DNA of 64,000 nt. Origin: Acidovorax sp. HDW3 (GTDB taxonomy: Bacteria; Pseudomonadota; Gammaproteobacteria; Burkholderiales; Burkholderiaceae_C). Below, piece after piece: positions 42,990-51,360 of this stretch. The position numbers and the translations under genes are program-made. Location of the stretch: NCBI RefSeq assembly GCF_011303755.1, contig NZ_CP049885.1, positions 2,524,001 to 2,588,000 of the forward strand, given 5' to 3'. The first letter of the stretch is position 1, and every line of letters starts with the position of its first letter. The notes under the pieces are model-generated. The model was not told the DNA's origin and made no database searches. It saw nothing but the letters and a program-made list of their open reading frames with translations.

Positions 42990-44042
42990 TCACGCCACCC
43001 CCGCCAGCTGGCGCGCCATGCGCACAGCGGCGATCAGGCTGGCGGCGTCGGCGCGGCCCTGGCCGGCAATGTCAAACGCCGTGCCGTGGTCCGGGCTGGT
43101 GCGCACCAGCGGCAGGCCCAGGGTCACGTTCACGCCCTTGTCCACCCCCAGGTACTTGACCGGGATCAGGCCCTGGTCGTGGTACATCGCCAACACCACA
43201 TCAAACTCCCCCGGGCGCCCCGGCTGGCTGCGCGCGCGCATGAACACGGTATCAGGCGCCAACGGGCCGTGCACGTCCAGGCCGGCGCTGCGCGCCTGCG
43301 CCACGGCGGGGGCGATGACATCAATCTCCTCGCGCCCAAAAAGCCCACCCTCACCAGCGTGTGGATTGAGCCCGGCGACCGCAATGCGCGGCGCGCGCCC
43401 CAGGCTGCGCGTGAGCGCCTGGTGCGTGATGTGCAGCGTCTGCAGCACATTGTCGAAAGTCACAGCTTGCAATGCCGCACTGAGCGCAACGTGGATGCTC
43501 AGCAGCACCGTGCGCAGCTCGTCGCTCGCCAGCATCATGCGCACCGGCATGTGCGCCAGCACCACGCCGGCGTGGTGCGCAGCCTCGGCCTGCAGCAGCT
43601 CGGTGTGGCCTGGGTAGTGCACGCCGGCGGCGTGCAGCGCCTCTTTGTGCAGCGGCGCCGTCACCAGCGCGGCGGCTTCGCCGCGCAGCACGGCCCGCGC
43701 CGCCCACTGCACGCAGTCGGCGGCGGCGCGCCCGGCCTCGGCACTCACCTGACCCCAGGGCTGCGGCCCGGGCAGGCCCGGTAGCGGCAGCAGCGGCACG
43801 CAGCGCGGCGGCGCCTGCCAGGCCTGCGCCGGCGTCTGCAGCACCGCCACGGGCAGCGGCAATTGGCCCGCCGCCTGCAGGCAGGCGCTGGCGCGGCGCA
43901 GGGTTGCCAGCTCGCCGACCACGCAGCAGCCGCGCAGCAGCTCGGGCGCATCCCGAAACGCCTGCACGATGGTTTCCGGGCCGATGCCGGCGCTGTCGCC
44001 CTGGGTGATGAGCAGCGGCAGAGGGGGGGCAGAATTTGGCAT
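42990..44042 (-). CDS. pdxA: 4-hydroxythreonine-4-phosphate dehydrogenase
   Basis: A 350-residue enzyme of pyridoxal phosphate synthesis. LITQGDSAGIGPETIVQAF, VTAPLHKEALHAAGVHYPGH (metal-binding His), GLNPHAGEGGLFGREE and AMYHDQGLIPVKYLG are PdxA signatures. The ATG at 44042 is used; an in-frame start at 44078 would place the hairpin repeat inside the protein and is unlikely. The repeat contributes the GGAG that precedes this ATG. Followed convergently by mscL. Confidence 0.94.
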   Translation of the reverse strand: MPNSAPPLPLLITQGDSAGIGPETIVQAFRDAPELLRGCCVVGELATLRRASACLQAAGQLPLPVAVLQTPAQAWQAPPRCVPLLPLPGLPGPQPWGQVSAEAGRAAADCVQWAARAVLRGEAAALVTAPLHKEALHAAGVHYPGHTELLQAEAAHHAGVVLAHMPVRMMLASDELRTVLLSIHVALSAALQAVTFDNVLQTLHITHQALTRSLGRAPRIAVAGLNPHAGEGGLFGREEIDVIAPAVAQARSAGLDVHGPLAPDTVFMRARSQPGRPGEFDVVLAMYHDQGLIPVKYLGVDKGVNVTLGLPLVRTSPDHGTAFDIAGQGRADAASLIAAVRMARQLAGVA

Positions 44043-44098
44043 AAAAACAGGCTCCAGCGCTTTATTTACAAGCGCCAATAGCTATCAAAATAATAGCA
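44043..44098. repeat. Dispersed hairpin repeat copy between the Nif3 gene and pdxA (asymmetric form)
   Basis: AAAAACAGGCTCCAGCGCTT, the loop TATTTAC, AAGCGCCAATAGCTATCAAA and ATAATAG. It occupies the complete intergenic space and, on the minus strand, provides the leader and GGAG ribosome binding site for pdxA. Its element order equals that of the copy inside cca. Confidence 0.75.
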
Positions 44099-44848
44099 TT
44101 ACGCAGGGTTGTCGATGTCGATGAACTGGTGCTCCAGGCCCAGCTCGGCGGCCAGCTGCGCCGCCAGGGCGGGCGCGCCATAGCGCTCGGTGGCGTGGTG
44201 GCCGGCAGCGAGGAAGGCGACGCCCGTCTCTCGCGCCAGATGCGCCTGCGGCTCGGAGATTTCGCCAGTAAGGAATGCGTCGGCGCCGGCGGCGATGGCA
44301 GCCTCAAAAAAACCCTGCGCCCCGCCCGAGCACCAGGCGACGCGGCGCAGCGCCCGGCCATCGCCCGGCACCAGCGTCACGCTGCGCCCCAGACGCTGCT
44401 GCACGTGGGCGACCAGGGCGGCGCCATCGGCAAAGGCGGCGGGGGCGAGAAAGCCCAGTTCCTGCTCGCCAAAGCGCTGCTCGGCCTGCCAGCCCAGCAC
44501 GCACCCGAGCTGGGCGTTGTTGCCCAGCTCGGGGTGGGCGTCCAACGGCAGGTGGTAGGCGATGAGGTTGATGTCGTGTGCCAGCAGCAGGCGCAGGCGC
44601 TCCTTCATCCAGCCGACCACGCGCCCGTCCTGGCCGCGCCAGAACAGGCCGTGGTGCACCAGCAAGGTGTCGGCACCGGCGGCGATGGCGGCCTCGATCA
44701 GGGCGCGGCTGGCGGTCACGCCGCTGACGATGCGCGCCACCTGCGCGCGGCCTTCGACCTGCAGGCCGTTGGGGCCGTAGTCCTTGAAGCGCTCGGGCTG
44801 CAGCAGCCCATCGAGGCGGCGCAGCAGTTCGGTACGGGAGATACTCAT
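44099..44848 (-). CDS. Nif3-like dinuclear metal centre protein (YbgI family)
   Basis: A 249-residue protein, close to E. coli YbgI (247). Family features: FKDYGPNGLQVEG, VTASRALIEAAIAAGADTLLVHHGLFW (His ligands), NLIAYHLPLDAHPELGNNAQL and FLAAGHHATERYG near the C-terminus. It forms hexamers with a two-metal site in homologues and has been proposed to act as a GTP cyclohydrolase I type 2 or hydrolase; the true role is uncertain. The ATG at 44848 begins MSISRTELL as in homologues. Divergent from the htrA-type gene. Confidence 0.9.
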   Translation of the reverse strand: MSISRTELLRRLDGLLQPERFKDYGPNGLQVEGRAQVARIVSGVTASRALIEAAIAAGADTLLVHHGLFWRGQDGRVVGWMKERLRLLLAHDINLIAYHLPLDAHPELGNNAQLGCVLGWQAEQRFGEQELGFLAPAAFADGAALVAHVQQRLGRSVTLVPGDGRALRRVAWCSGGAQGFFEAAIAAGADAFLTGEISEPQAHLARETGVAFLAAGHHATERYGAPALAAQLAAELGLEHQFIDIDNPA

Positions 44849-44915
44849 GCGCGGCATTGTCGGCCAGCCATCACCGACAATGGGCGCTTTCCCACCCCTG
44901 CAAAGCACAATTTTC

Positions 44916-46058
44916 ATGAAGCGCTTTTGGCTGCTGTTCTCACAGACCGTGACCGTGCTGGTTGCGGCCTACTTCGTCGTCGCCACCTTGCAGCCCGACT
45001 GGCTGCGCCGCAGCGCCCATATCTCCAGCGCCGGCGTGACGCTGCTCGAAGCGGCGCCCACGCCCGCTGGCAGCAGTGCCCCGGGCAGCTTCAGCACGGC
45101 GGCGCGCAAAGCGGCGCCGGCGGTGGTCAGCATCACCACCAGCAAGGCGGTGCGCCACCCGCGCAGCAACGATCCCTGGTTCCAGTTCTTCTTTGGCGAC
45201 CAGGCGGCGCAGGCGCAGACCGGGCTGGGCAGCGGCGTCATCGTCAGCCCCGACGGCTACATCCTGACCAACAACCACGTGGTCGAGGGCGCCGACGAGA
45301 TCGAAGTCACCCTCACCGACAGCCGCCGCGCCGAGGCGCGCATCATCGGCACCGACCCCGAGACGGATCTGGCCATCCTCAAAATCACACTCGACAAGCT
45401 GCCCGTGATCGTGCTGGGCAACTCCGACCAGCTCGCCGTCGGCGACCAGGTGCTGGCGATTGGCAACCCCTTTGGCGTCGGCCAGACCGTGACCAGCGGC
45501 ATCGTCTCGGCCCTGGGGCGCAGCCAGCTGGGCATCAACACGTTCGAGAATTTCATCCAGACCGATGCCGCCATCAACCCCGGCAACTCCGGCGGCGCGC
45601 TGGTGGACGTGCTCGGCAACCTGCAGGGCATCAACACCGCGATTTACTCGCGCTCGGGCGGCAGCATGGGCATTGGCTTTGCCATTCCGGTCTCGACTGC
45701 GCGCCAGGTGCTCGACGGCATCGTGCGCGACGGCCAGGTGCGCCGGGGCTGGATCGGCGTCGAACCGAACGAGCTCTCGCCCGAGCTGGCCGAAACCTTC
45801 GGCGTCAAGGCGGCGCAGGGCGTCATCATCACCGGCGTGCTGCAGGCCGGGCCAGCAGCCCAGGCCGGGCTGCGCCCGGGCGACGTGATCGTGGAGGTGG
45901 CGGGGCACCCGGTGCACAACGTCTCGGAGCTGCTGACCCAGGTGGCGGCGCTGCAGCCGGGCGTGAGCGCCGAGCTGCGCCTGCAGCGCGGCAGCGAGGC
46001 GCTGCAGCTGCCCATCACCCCCGGCCTGCGCCCGCAGCAGCGCGTGCAGCGGCGCTAA
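44916..46058 (+). CDS. Membrane-anchored HtrA/Deg serine protease with one PDZ domain
   Basis: A 380-residue DegS/HhoB-like protease. One N-terminal membrane anchor (about 5-25) holds it in the periplasm. The trypsin-like domain has the triad in LTNNHVV (His), ETDLAIL (Asp) and PGNSGGAL (Ser). A single PDZ domain follows (about 270-360, RRGWIGVEPNELSPELAE and GLRPGDVIVEVAGHPV). It probably degrades or senses misfolded envelope proteins, and like DegS may start a sigma-E-type response. Convergent with tatC, 13 bases apart. Confidence 0.93.
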   Translation: MKRFWLLFSQTVTVLVAAYFVVATLQPDWLRRSAHISSAGVTLLEAAPTPAGSSAPGSFSTAARKAAPAVVSITTSKAVRHPRSNDPWFQFFFGDQAAQAQTGLGSGVIVSPDGYILTNNHVVEGADEIEVTLTDSRRAEARIIGTDPETDLAILKITLDKLPVIVLGNSDQLAVGDQVLAIGNPFGVGQTVTSGIVSALGRSQLGINTFENFIQTDAAINPGNSGGALVDVLGNLQGINTAIYSRSGGSMGIGFAIPVSTARQVLDGIVRDGQVRRGWIGVEPNELSPELAETFGVKAAQGVIITGVLQAGPAAQAGLRPGDVIVEVAGHPVHNVSELLTQVAALQPGVSAELRLQRGSEALQLPITPGLRPQQRVQRR

Positions 46059-46071
46059 AGCCGGGTCAGGC

Positions 46072-46863
46072 TCAGGCGGCGTCCGCGCCGCCGTCCTCGT
46101 CCGGCGCCTTGGAGACGCGTACGAACCAGCCGGCGGCCAGAATGCCGACCTCGTACAGCAGACACATGGGCACGGCCAGCGCCAGCTGCGAGATCACGTC
46201 CGGCGGCGTAACGACAGCGGCAACGATGAAGGCAACGACGATGAAATAACCCCGAAAGGCCTTGAGCTTGGCCACCTCCACCAGCCCAAAGCGCACCAGC
46301 AGCATGACGACGATGGGCACCTGGAACGCCAGGCCAAAGGCCAGGTAGAGCGACAAAATCGATTCGACGTAAGAGGCAATATCGGGCGTGGCGGCCACGC
46401 TCGCCGGGGTGAAACCCTGGATGAAGGCGAACATCTTGTCGAGCACAAAAAACTGCACGAAGGCGATGCCGACGTACGCCAGCAGACTGCCAAAAAAGAT
46501 CAGCGGCAGGGCAAACTTCTTCTCGTGGCTGTACAGACCCGGAGCGATAAAGGCCCACATCTGGTAGATCAGCCACGGCAGCACGGCCAGCACCGCCACC
46601 AGCAGCAGCACCTTGAGCGGAACGAAAAACGGCGTAAACACACCAACGGCGATGAGCTTGGCGTCCGGCGGCATGTGCGCGCGGATGGGGTGGGCGATGA
46701 AGTCGATCAGGCCATTGGGCCCGGGCCAGATGGCCAGCACCGCCACCGCCAGGGCAATGCCATAAACGCAGTACAGCAGGCGGTCGCGCAGCTCCATCAG
46801 GTGCTGTACAAAGGGCTGCTCGGTGCCGGCGAGTTCGTCGTTCGGGGGTGGGGTCTGGGACAT
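46072..46863 (-). CDS. tatC: Sec-independent translocase subunit TatC
   Basis: A 263-residue, six-segment membrane protein that recognises twin-arginine signals. FVQHLMELRDRLLYCVYGIA (residues 19-38), the loop FAFIQGFTPASVAATPDIAS and FGLAFQVPIVVMLLVRFGLV are highly conserved. The last gene of tatABC and of the longer his-hinT-tat cluster. Confidence 0.95.
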   Translation of the reverse strand: MSQTPPPNDELAGTEQPFVQHLMELRDRLLYCVYGIALAVAVLAIWPGPNGLIDFIAHPIRAHMPPDAKLIAVGVFTPFFVPLKVLLLVAVLAVLPWLIYQMWAFIAPGLYSHEKKFALPLIFFGSLLAYVGIAFVQFFVLDKMFAFIQGFTPASVAATPDIASYVESILSLYLAFGLAFQVPIVVMLLVRFGLVEVAKLKAFRGYFIVVAFIVAAVVTPPDVISQLALAVPMCLLYEVGILAAGWFVRVSKAPDEDGGADAA

Positions 46864-46918
46864 GGCTAGGAGAAGGGGCGGTCAACAAGCCCCCCGCGCG
46901 CCGCAGGCGGGCGCAGAT

Positions 46919-47389
46919 TCAACGGGATTTTTTCGGCCGAAAGCGCGCCACGCGCGCTGCGCCGGACTGCACATGGGTGCGCACGCCGGCACGGGCCTTG
47001 TACCAGCGCGGGGTGGTGCCGCGCTTGAGGCGCCAGTTCTTGCCCGGGTTTTGGTACACCGGAACGATCGGGGCACTGTCGGGCGCACTCTCATAGGCAT
47101 CGTGCAACGAGGCGCTGACCTCGCTCCAGTCTTTTTCAAAGGCCCGGGCTTCGGTCTGTATGGACTGCTCGACGTCGCGCGCCGCACCCTCGACCTGCTC
47201 TTTCATCTTGCGCAGCTCGTCCATCTCCATGGTGCGGCTGACCTCGGCCTTGACGTCGGCCACGTAGCGCTGCGCCTTGCCGAGCAAGGTGCCAATGGTG
47301 CGCGCCACGCGCGGCAGCTTTTCCGGGCCGATGACGATCAGCGCCACAGCGCCAACCAGCGCCATTTTGGACAGGCCAATGTCGATCAT
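46919..47389 (-). CDS. tatB: Twin-arginine translocase subunit TatB
   Basis: A 156-residue protein. [20 protein letters not shown] followed by [13 protein letters not shown] is the membrane helix, hinge and amphipathic helix of TatB. The charged region (about 40-100) is helical and the C-terminus is basic (FRPKKSR). It works with TatC in signal recognition. 24 bases after tatA and 55 before tatC. Confidence 0.94.
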   Translation of the reverse strand: MIDIGLSKMALVGAVALIVIGPEKLPRVARTIGTLLGKAQRYVADVKAEVSRTMEMDELRKMKEQVEGAARDVEQSIQTEARAFEKDWSEVSASLHDAYESAPDSAPIVPVYQNPGKNWRLKRGTTPRWYKARAGVRTHVQSGAARVARFRPKKSR

Positions 47390-47413
47390 CGCCGTTCAGT
47401 GCCTTCCGTGTTT

Positions 47414-47659
47414 TCAGTGCTTTTGCTTGGCCTGCACGTCGATGGTGTTGGCGTCAGCGGCCTGCTGGTTGGCCACCTGCTGCGCGGGTGCGGCCGGGGT
47501 GGTGGCGGCATCGGGGGCGCTGCCGTCCTTCATGCCGTCTTTGAAGCCCTTGACGGCACCGCCCAGGTCGGAGCCGATGTTCTTGAGCTTCTTGGTGCCA
47601 AACACCAACACCACGATCAGCAGCACCACCAGCCAGTGCCAAATGGAAAACGAGCCCAT
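47414..47659 (-). CDS. tatA: Twin-arginine translocase subunit TatA
   Basis: An 81-residue protein. [20 protein letters not shown] and [20 protein letters not shown] are the membrane helix and amphipathic helix that form the translocation assembly. The ATG at 47659 has AGGAG upstream; the longer in-frame form starting at 47710 lacks family similarity. The first tat gene, 94 bases after hinT. Confidence 0.95.
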   Translation of the reverse strand: MGSFSIWHWLVVLLIVVLVFGTKKLKNIGSDLGGAVKGFKDGMKDGSAPDAATTPAAPAQQVANQQAADANTIDVQAKQKH

Positions 47660-47753
47660 GAAAAATCTCCTAAGGAATGCATCAATTGTAGTCGGCAGGC
47701 CCGGGTTCACCCGCAGGCGCCCCGGCGCGGCGCAGGGTCAGGCTTGATCGGCG

Positions 47754-48110
47754 TCAACCCTTGAGCCATGGGCGCGGCCCGCCCATGACGTGCACGTGCA
47801 GGTGCTGCACCTCCTGCCCGCCTTCGGCGCCGGTGTTGACGACGATGCGAAAGCCGCCCTCGGGGTACGGGTTGCAGCCCTGCTCGAGCGCCAGACGCGG
47901 CGCCAGCGCCATGATGCGCCCGAGCAGCGCCTCGTGCTGCGCCCCCACCTGCGCCATGGAGGCGATGTGCTGCTTGGGGATGATGAGAAAGTGCACCGGC
48001 GCCCAGGGGGCGATGTCGTGGAAGGCGTAGAGGTCTTCATCCTCGTAAACTTTTTTCGACGGAATCTGGCCGGCGGCGATTTTGCAAAAAATGCAGTTCG
48101 GATCGTGCAT
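47754..48110 (-). CDS. HIT family nucleotide-binding hydrolase (HinT-like)
   Basis: A 118-residue purine nucleoside phosphoramidase-like protein: CIFCKIAAGQIPSKKVYEDE at the start and the histidine triad HLHVHVMGG near the C-terminus. The length is normal. Its exact substrate is unknown. It keeps the common betaproteobacterial position between the his genes and tatABC. Confidence 0.92.
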   Translation of the reverse strand: MHDPNCIFCKIAAGQIPSKKVYEDEDLYAFHDIAPWAPVHFLIIPKQHIASMAQVGAQHEALLGRIMALAPRLALEQGCNPYPEGGFRIVVNTGAEGGQEVQHLHVHVMGGPRPWLKG

Positions 48111-48143
48111 GGATGAAAGCGCTCCAAAAATCAGGAACAAAAA

Positions 48144-48539
48144 TCAGGAAGTGACGGCCTGGCTGCGGTTCATCGCCACCATGCCGCGCACGATGCGGTA
48201 CAGGAACCACAGCGAGATCAGGCTCCAGGCAATCCAGCCCGGCAGCAAAAAGAACAGCCACAGCGGCGCCGTCACCAGGTAGAGCACGCCGGCCCACAGC
48301 ACCGAGTCGATGCGCCAGGAAAAATGGCTGGCCTGCCAGCTGCCCTGGGCCTCGCCTTTTTTCACCAGGTCGAGCACCAGGGCAATGAGCAGCAGCGCGG
48401 CGCTGGGCTGCGCGCCGGGAATGACGGCGGCAACGGCGACGATCAGGTGCAGCACATAGCTCACCCAGCCCCAGGCTTTGAGGCCCTCGGCGCGTTCGTC
48501 CTGCACGTCGATGATGTCGGGGTTGTCCTCGGGCCTCAT
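48144..48539 (-). CDS. DUF4870-like membrane protein
   Basis: A 131-residue protein with three membrane segments (about 24-42, 46-58, 80-115) and a charged N-terminus ([20 protein letters not shown]). [19 protein letters not shown] fits the family, which is of unknown function. The ATG overlaps the hisE stop by four bases (ATGA), so it is translationally coupled to a histidine gene although nothing ties it to histidine synthesis. Confidence 0.78.
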   Translation of the reverse strand: MRPEDNPDIIDVQDERAEGLKAWGWVSYVLHLIVAVAAVIPGAQPSAALLLIALVLDLVKKGEAQGSWQASHFSWRIDSVLWAGVLYLVTAPLWLFFLLPGWIAWSLISLWFLYRIVRGMVAMNRSQAVTS

Positions 48540-48919
48540 TGCGGCGCCCCTTCCTCCTGCGCGCGCGCCTGGGCTTTGCGCAGGGCTTTTTCCTCGATGC
48601 CGCTGGTGCCCTCGCGGCGTTCGAGCTCGGCGATCACGTCCGCCGGCGCCAGGCCGTAGTGGGCGAGCGCGATCATGCTGTGAAACCACAGGTCGGCCAC
48701 CTCGTACACCAGCTTGTCGGCGCTGGCGCCATGGTCCACGTCCTTGGCGGCCATCACCACCTCGGTGGCTTCCTCGCCGATTTTTTTCAGGAAGGCGTCC
48801 GGCCCCTTGTGCAGCAGACGCGCAACGTAGCTGCTGTCGGGGTTGCCGCCCTGCGCGGGCTTGCGGCTTTCAATCACGGCGGCCAGGCGGGCCAGGGAGT
48901 CTTGGCTGGTGGAGGTCAT
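48536..48919 (-). CDS. hisE: Phosphoribosyl-ATP pyrophosphatase
   Basis: A 127-residue enzyme for the second step of histidine synthesis. [20 protein letters not shown] and [16 protein letters not shown] (metal-binding Glu) are HisE features. A separate gene here, not fused to hisI. 5 bases after hisI. Confidence 0.94.
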   Translation of the reverse strand: MTSTSQDSLARLAAVIESRKPAQGGNPDSSYVARLLHKGPDAFLKKIGEEATEVVMAAKDVDHGASADKLVYEVADLWFHSMIALAHYGLAPADVIAELERREGTSGIEEKALRKAQARAQEEGAPQ

Positions 48920-48924
48920 GGGGT

Positions 48925-49314
48925 TTATTTGTAGATGGTTTGCGGGTCTTTCAAGACGGGTTCGACCGCCTGCCAGGCGCCGCCTTGGAGCTCGCTGTAA
49001 AAGCAGCTGTGGCGCCCGGTGTGGCAGGCGATGCCGGGTGCGTGCCCGGTTTGCGTCACGCTCAGCAAGATCACGTCCTGGTCGCAATCGAGGCGGATGG
49101 AGTGCACGGTCTGCACATGGCCCGATTCCTCGCCCTTGAACCACAGCTTGCCGCGCGAGCGGCTGAAGTACACCGCGCGCCCGAGCGCGGCCGTTTTCTG
49201 CAGCGCCTCGCGGTTCATCCAGGCGAACATGAGCACGTCGCCCGTGCCTTTTTCCTGCGCAATCACCGGCACCAGGCCCTTGTCGTCCCAGCGCACCTGC
49301 TCCAGCCAATCCAT
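48925..49314 (-). CDS. hisI: Phosphoribosyl-AMP cyclohydrolase
   Basis: A 129-residue enzyme for the third step of histidine synthesis. [33 protein letters not shown], the metal-site DCDQD, and [10 protein letters not shown] (zinc ligand Cys) are diagnostic. The ATG at 49314 follows AAGGAG; an in-frame start at 49359 would translate part of a repeat and is rejected. Confidence 0.95.
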   Translation of the reverse strand: MDWLEQVRWDDKGLVPVIAQEKGTGDVLMFAWMNREALQKTAALGRAVYFSRSRGKLWFKGEESGHVQTVHSIRLDCDQDVILLSVTQTGHAPGIACHTGRHSCFYSELQGGAWQAVEPVLKDPQTIYK

Positions 49315-49330
49315 GGCCGACTCCTTTTTT

Positions 49331-49425
49331 GATAGCTGCTCGCGCTTGATTGGCGCCATATTCAGCTACATATACGATTAAAACCCAAGCAAATCAAGCG
49401 CTAGCAGCTCTTGTTTTTATAGCAA
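49331..49425. repeat. Dispersed hairpin repeat copy with a long loop, between hisF and hisI
   Basis: Left arm GATAGCTGCTCGCGCTTGAT, right arm AATCAAGCGCTAGCAGCTC followed by TTGTTTTTATAGC. The arms are separated by about 45 AT-rich bases (including CATATTCAGCTACATATACG) instead of the usual 5-8. It ends exactly at the hisF stop and accounts for most of the hisF-hisI gap. Confidence 0.75.
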
Positions 49426-50205
49426 TCAAAGCCGCACCGGAATGCCGCGTGCGCGCATGTGCTCCTTGGCCTGGCGCACGGTGAATTCACCGTAGTGAAA
49501 GATGCTGGCGGCGAGCACGGCATCGGCCCCGCCGAGCGTGACGCCATCGGCCAGGTGGTCGAGGGTGCCGACACCGCCCGAGGCGATCACGGGCACGCCG
49601 ACGGCGTCGCTCACAGCGCGCGTGAGCGCCAGGTCGAAGCCGCTCTTGGTGCCGTCGCGGTCCATGCTGGTGAGCAAGATCTCGCCCGCGCCCCGGCGCG
49701 CCATGTCCTCGGCCCAGCGCACGGCGTCCAGCCCCGTGTTCTTGCGCCCGCCGTGGCTGTACACGTCCCAGCCCTCGCCGCGCTGCGCCAAATCTTCGCC
49801 CTGGCGGCGCTTGGCGTCGATGGCGACGACGATGCACTGCGCGCCGTACTTGTCGCTCGCCTGGTTGATGACCTCGGGCGTGGCAATCGCCGCCGAATTG
49901 AAGCTGGTTTTGTCTGCGCCCGCGTTCAAGAGCCGGCGCACGTCGGCCACCGTGCGCACGCCGCCGCCCACCGTCAGCGGGATGAAGACCTGGCTGGCCA
50001 CGGCCTCGATGATGGGCAGGATCAGGTCGCGCCCGTCGCTGGTGGCGGTGATGTCGAGGAAGGTGAGTTCGTCCGCGCCCTGCTCGTTGTAGCGCGCGGC
50101 GATCTCGACCGGATCGCCGGCGTCGCGCAGTTCGACGAAGTTGACGCCCTTGACGACGCGGCCACCGGTCACGTCCAGGCAGGGGATGATGCGTTTGGCA
50201 AGCAT
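49426..50205 (-). CDS. hisF: Imidazole glycerol phosphate synthase cyclase subunit
   Basis: A 259-residue TIM barrel that with HisH makes imidazole glycerol phosphate. [20 protein letters not shown] (the first strand with catalytic Asp11), [15 protein letters not shown]-like [26 protein letters not shown] (the second catalytic Asp) and ASGGVG complete the phosphate-binding site. In relatives hisBHA precede hisF; here galE lies upstream on the same strand, 45 bases away. Confidence 0.95.
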   Translation of the reverse strand: MLAKRIIPCLDVTGGRVVKGVNFVELRDAGDPVEIAARYNEQGADELTFLDITATSDGRDLILPIIEAVASQVFIPLTVGGGVRTVADVRRLLNAGADKTSFNSAAIATPEVINQASDKYGAQCIVVAIDAKRRQGEDLAQRGEGWDVYSHGGRKNTGLDAVRWAEDMARRGAGEILLTSMDRDGTKSGFDLALTRAVSDAVGVPVIASGGVGTLDHLADGVTLGGADAVLAASIFHYGEFTVRQAKEHMRARGIPVRL

Positions 50206-50250
50206 GGCAAATGTTCTACGACTGGGGCGCGCAAGATACCACGGCCACCC

Positions 50251-51267
50251 CTACGCCTGTGCCAACTGGCGCGCCACGCCGTCCTGCCAGCGCCAGGCGT
50301 CCTGGCACATGGCGGCCACGTCGCGCTGCGCACGCCAGCCCAGCAGCTGCTGCGCCAGGGCCGGATCGGCCCAGCAGGCAGCGACGTCGCCGGCGCGGCG
50401 CGGCAAGATGCGATAGGGCACGGCGCGCCCACTGGCGGCCTCGAAGGCGCGCACCATCTCCAGCACCGACACCGGCACCCCCGTGCCCAAATTCACCGTC
50501 AGCAGCCCCGGGTGCGCGCGCAGGTAGCGCAGCGCCGCCACATGGCCCTCGGCCAGGTCGCAGACGTGGATGTAGTCGCGCAGCCCCGTGCCGTCGGGCG
50601 TGGGGTAATCGCTGCCAAACACGCCCAGCGCCTCGCGCCGGCCCTCGGCCACCTGCGCCACGTAGGGCATGAGGTTGTTCGGAATGCCCTGCGGGTCTTC
50701 ACCGATCAAGCCGCTCTCGTGCGCGCCCACGGGGTTGAAGTAGCGCAGCCGTGCCAGGCGCCACTGGCCGGGGGCGCTGGCGTCAAGATCAGCCAGCACC
50801 TGCTCCATCATCAGCTTGCTCCAGCCGTAGGGGTTGGTGGCCGAGCAGGGGAAATCCTCGCGGATCGGCAGGCTCGCCGGATCGCCGTACACCGTGGCCG
50901 AGGAGGAGAACACCATGCTGCGCACACCCGCCGCGTCCATGGCCTGCAACAGCGCCACCGTGCCGGCAACGTTGTTGTCGTAGTAGCGCAGCGGCTGCGC
51001 CACCGACTCGCCCACGGCCTTGAAAGCGGCAAAGTGCATCACCGCCTCGATGGCGTGGCTGGCAAACAACTCCTGCAGCAGCGCCGCATCGCGCACGTCG
51101 CCCTGCACACATTGCACCGCCTGGCCCGTGATCTGCTGCACGCGCTCGAGCACCGAGGGCCGGCTGTTACTGAAGTTATCGAGCACCACAAAACGTTCGC
51201 CCGCTGCCGCCAGCGCCACGCACACGTGCGAGCCGATATAGCCCGCGCCACCTGTGACAAGAATCAC
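50251..51267 (-). CDS. galE: UDP-hexose 4-epimerase (GalE), probably accepting N-acetylated sugars
   Basis: A 338-residue SDR epimerase, the same length as E. coli GalE. VTGGAGYIGSHVCVALAAAG (NAD fold), FSSSATVYGDP and the catalytic NPYGWSK (Tyr-x3-Lys) are intact. Near the C-terminus GDVAACWADP aligns with E. coli GDLPAYWADA, so Cys298 replaces Tyr299. In human GalE the equivalent Cys307 permits UDP-GlcNAc/UDP-GalNAc interconversion, and Tyr blocks it. The start is GTG at 51267 because GTG begins exactly at the fold; a UAAGGGG-like site precedes it. Divergent from pelA with a 93-base shared promoter region. Confidence 0.92.
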   Translation of the reverse strand: MILVTGGAGYIGSHVCVALAAAGERFVVLDNFSNSRPSVLERVQQITGQAVQCVQGDVRDAALLQELFASHAIEAVMHFAAFKAVGESVAQPLRYYDNNVAGTVALLQAMDAAGVRSMVFSSSATVYGDPASLPIREDFPCSATNPYGWSKLMMEQVLADLDASAPGQWRLARLRYFNPVGAHESGLIGEDPQGIPNNLMPYVAQVAEGRREALGVFGSDYPTPDGTGLRDYIHVCDLAEGHVAALRYLRAHPGLLTVNLGTGVPVSVLEMVRAFEAASGRAVPYRILPRRAGDVAACWADPALAQQLLGWRAQRDVAAMCQDAWRWQDGVARQLAQA

Positions 51268-51299
51268 GCAAAACCCCTTACAAACAATTAACAAATTCA

Positions 51300-51319
51300 A
51301 TCGGCGCACACATGCCGAT
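51300..51319. promoter_or_regulatory. Inverted repeat in the galE-pelA promoter region
   Basis: ATCGGC, eight bases, GCCGAT, within 93 AT-rich bases between the divergent galE and pelA starts. It could be a regulator binding site. A TACAAT at 51331-51336 is a possible -10 element for pelA, but no good -35 lies at the right distance. Confidence 0.4.
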
Positions 51320-51360
51320 CAACAATTAAATACAATCCGAAGCACATAAGATACCCGACG

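Noticed and set aside
44129-46249. A 706-codon plus-strand frame overlapping the Nif3 and htrA-type genes
   Set aside because: The HtrA triad and PDZ domain are in another plus-strand frame and Nif3 is on the minus strand; this frame has only Ala/Arg/Gly-rich sequence.
2950-49425. A CRISPR array
   Set aside because: The repeats are dispersed, in both orientations, without regular spacers or cas genes.
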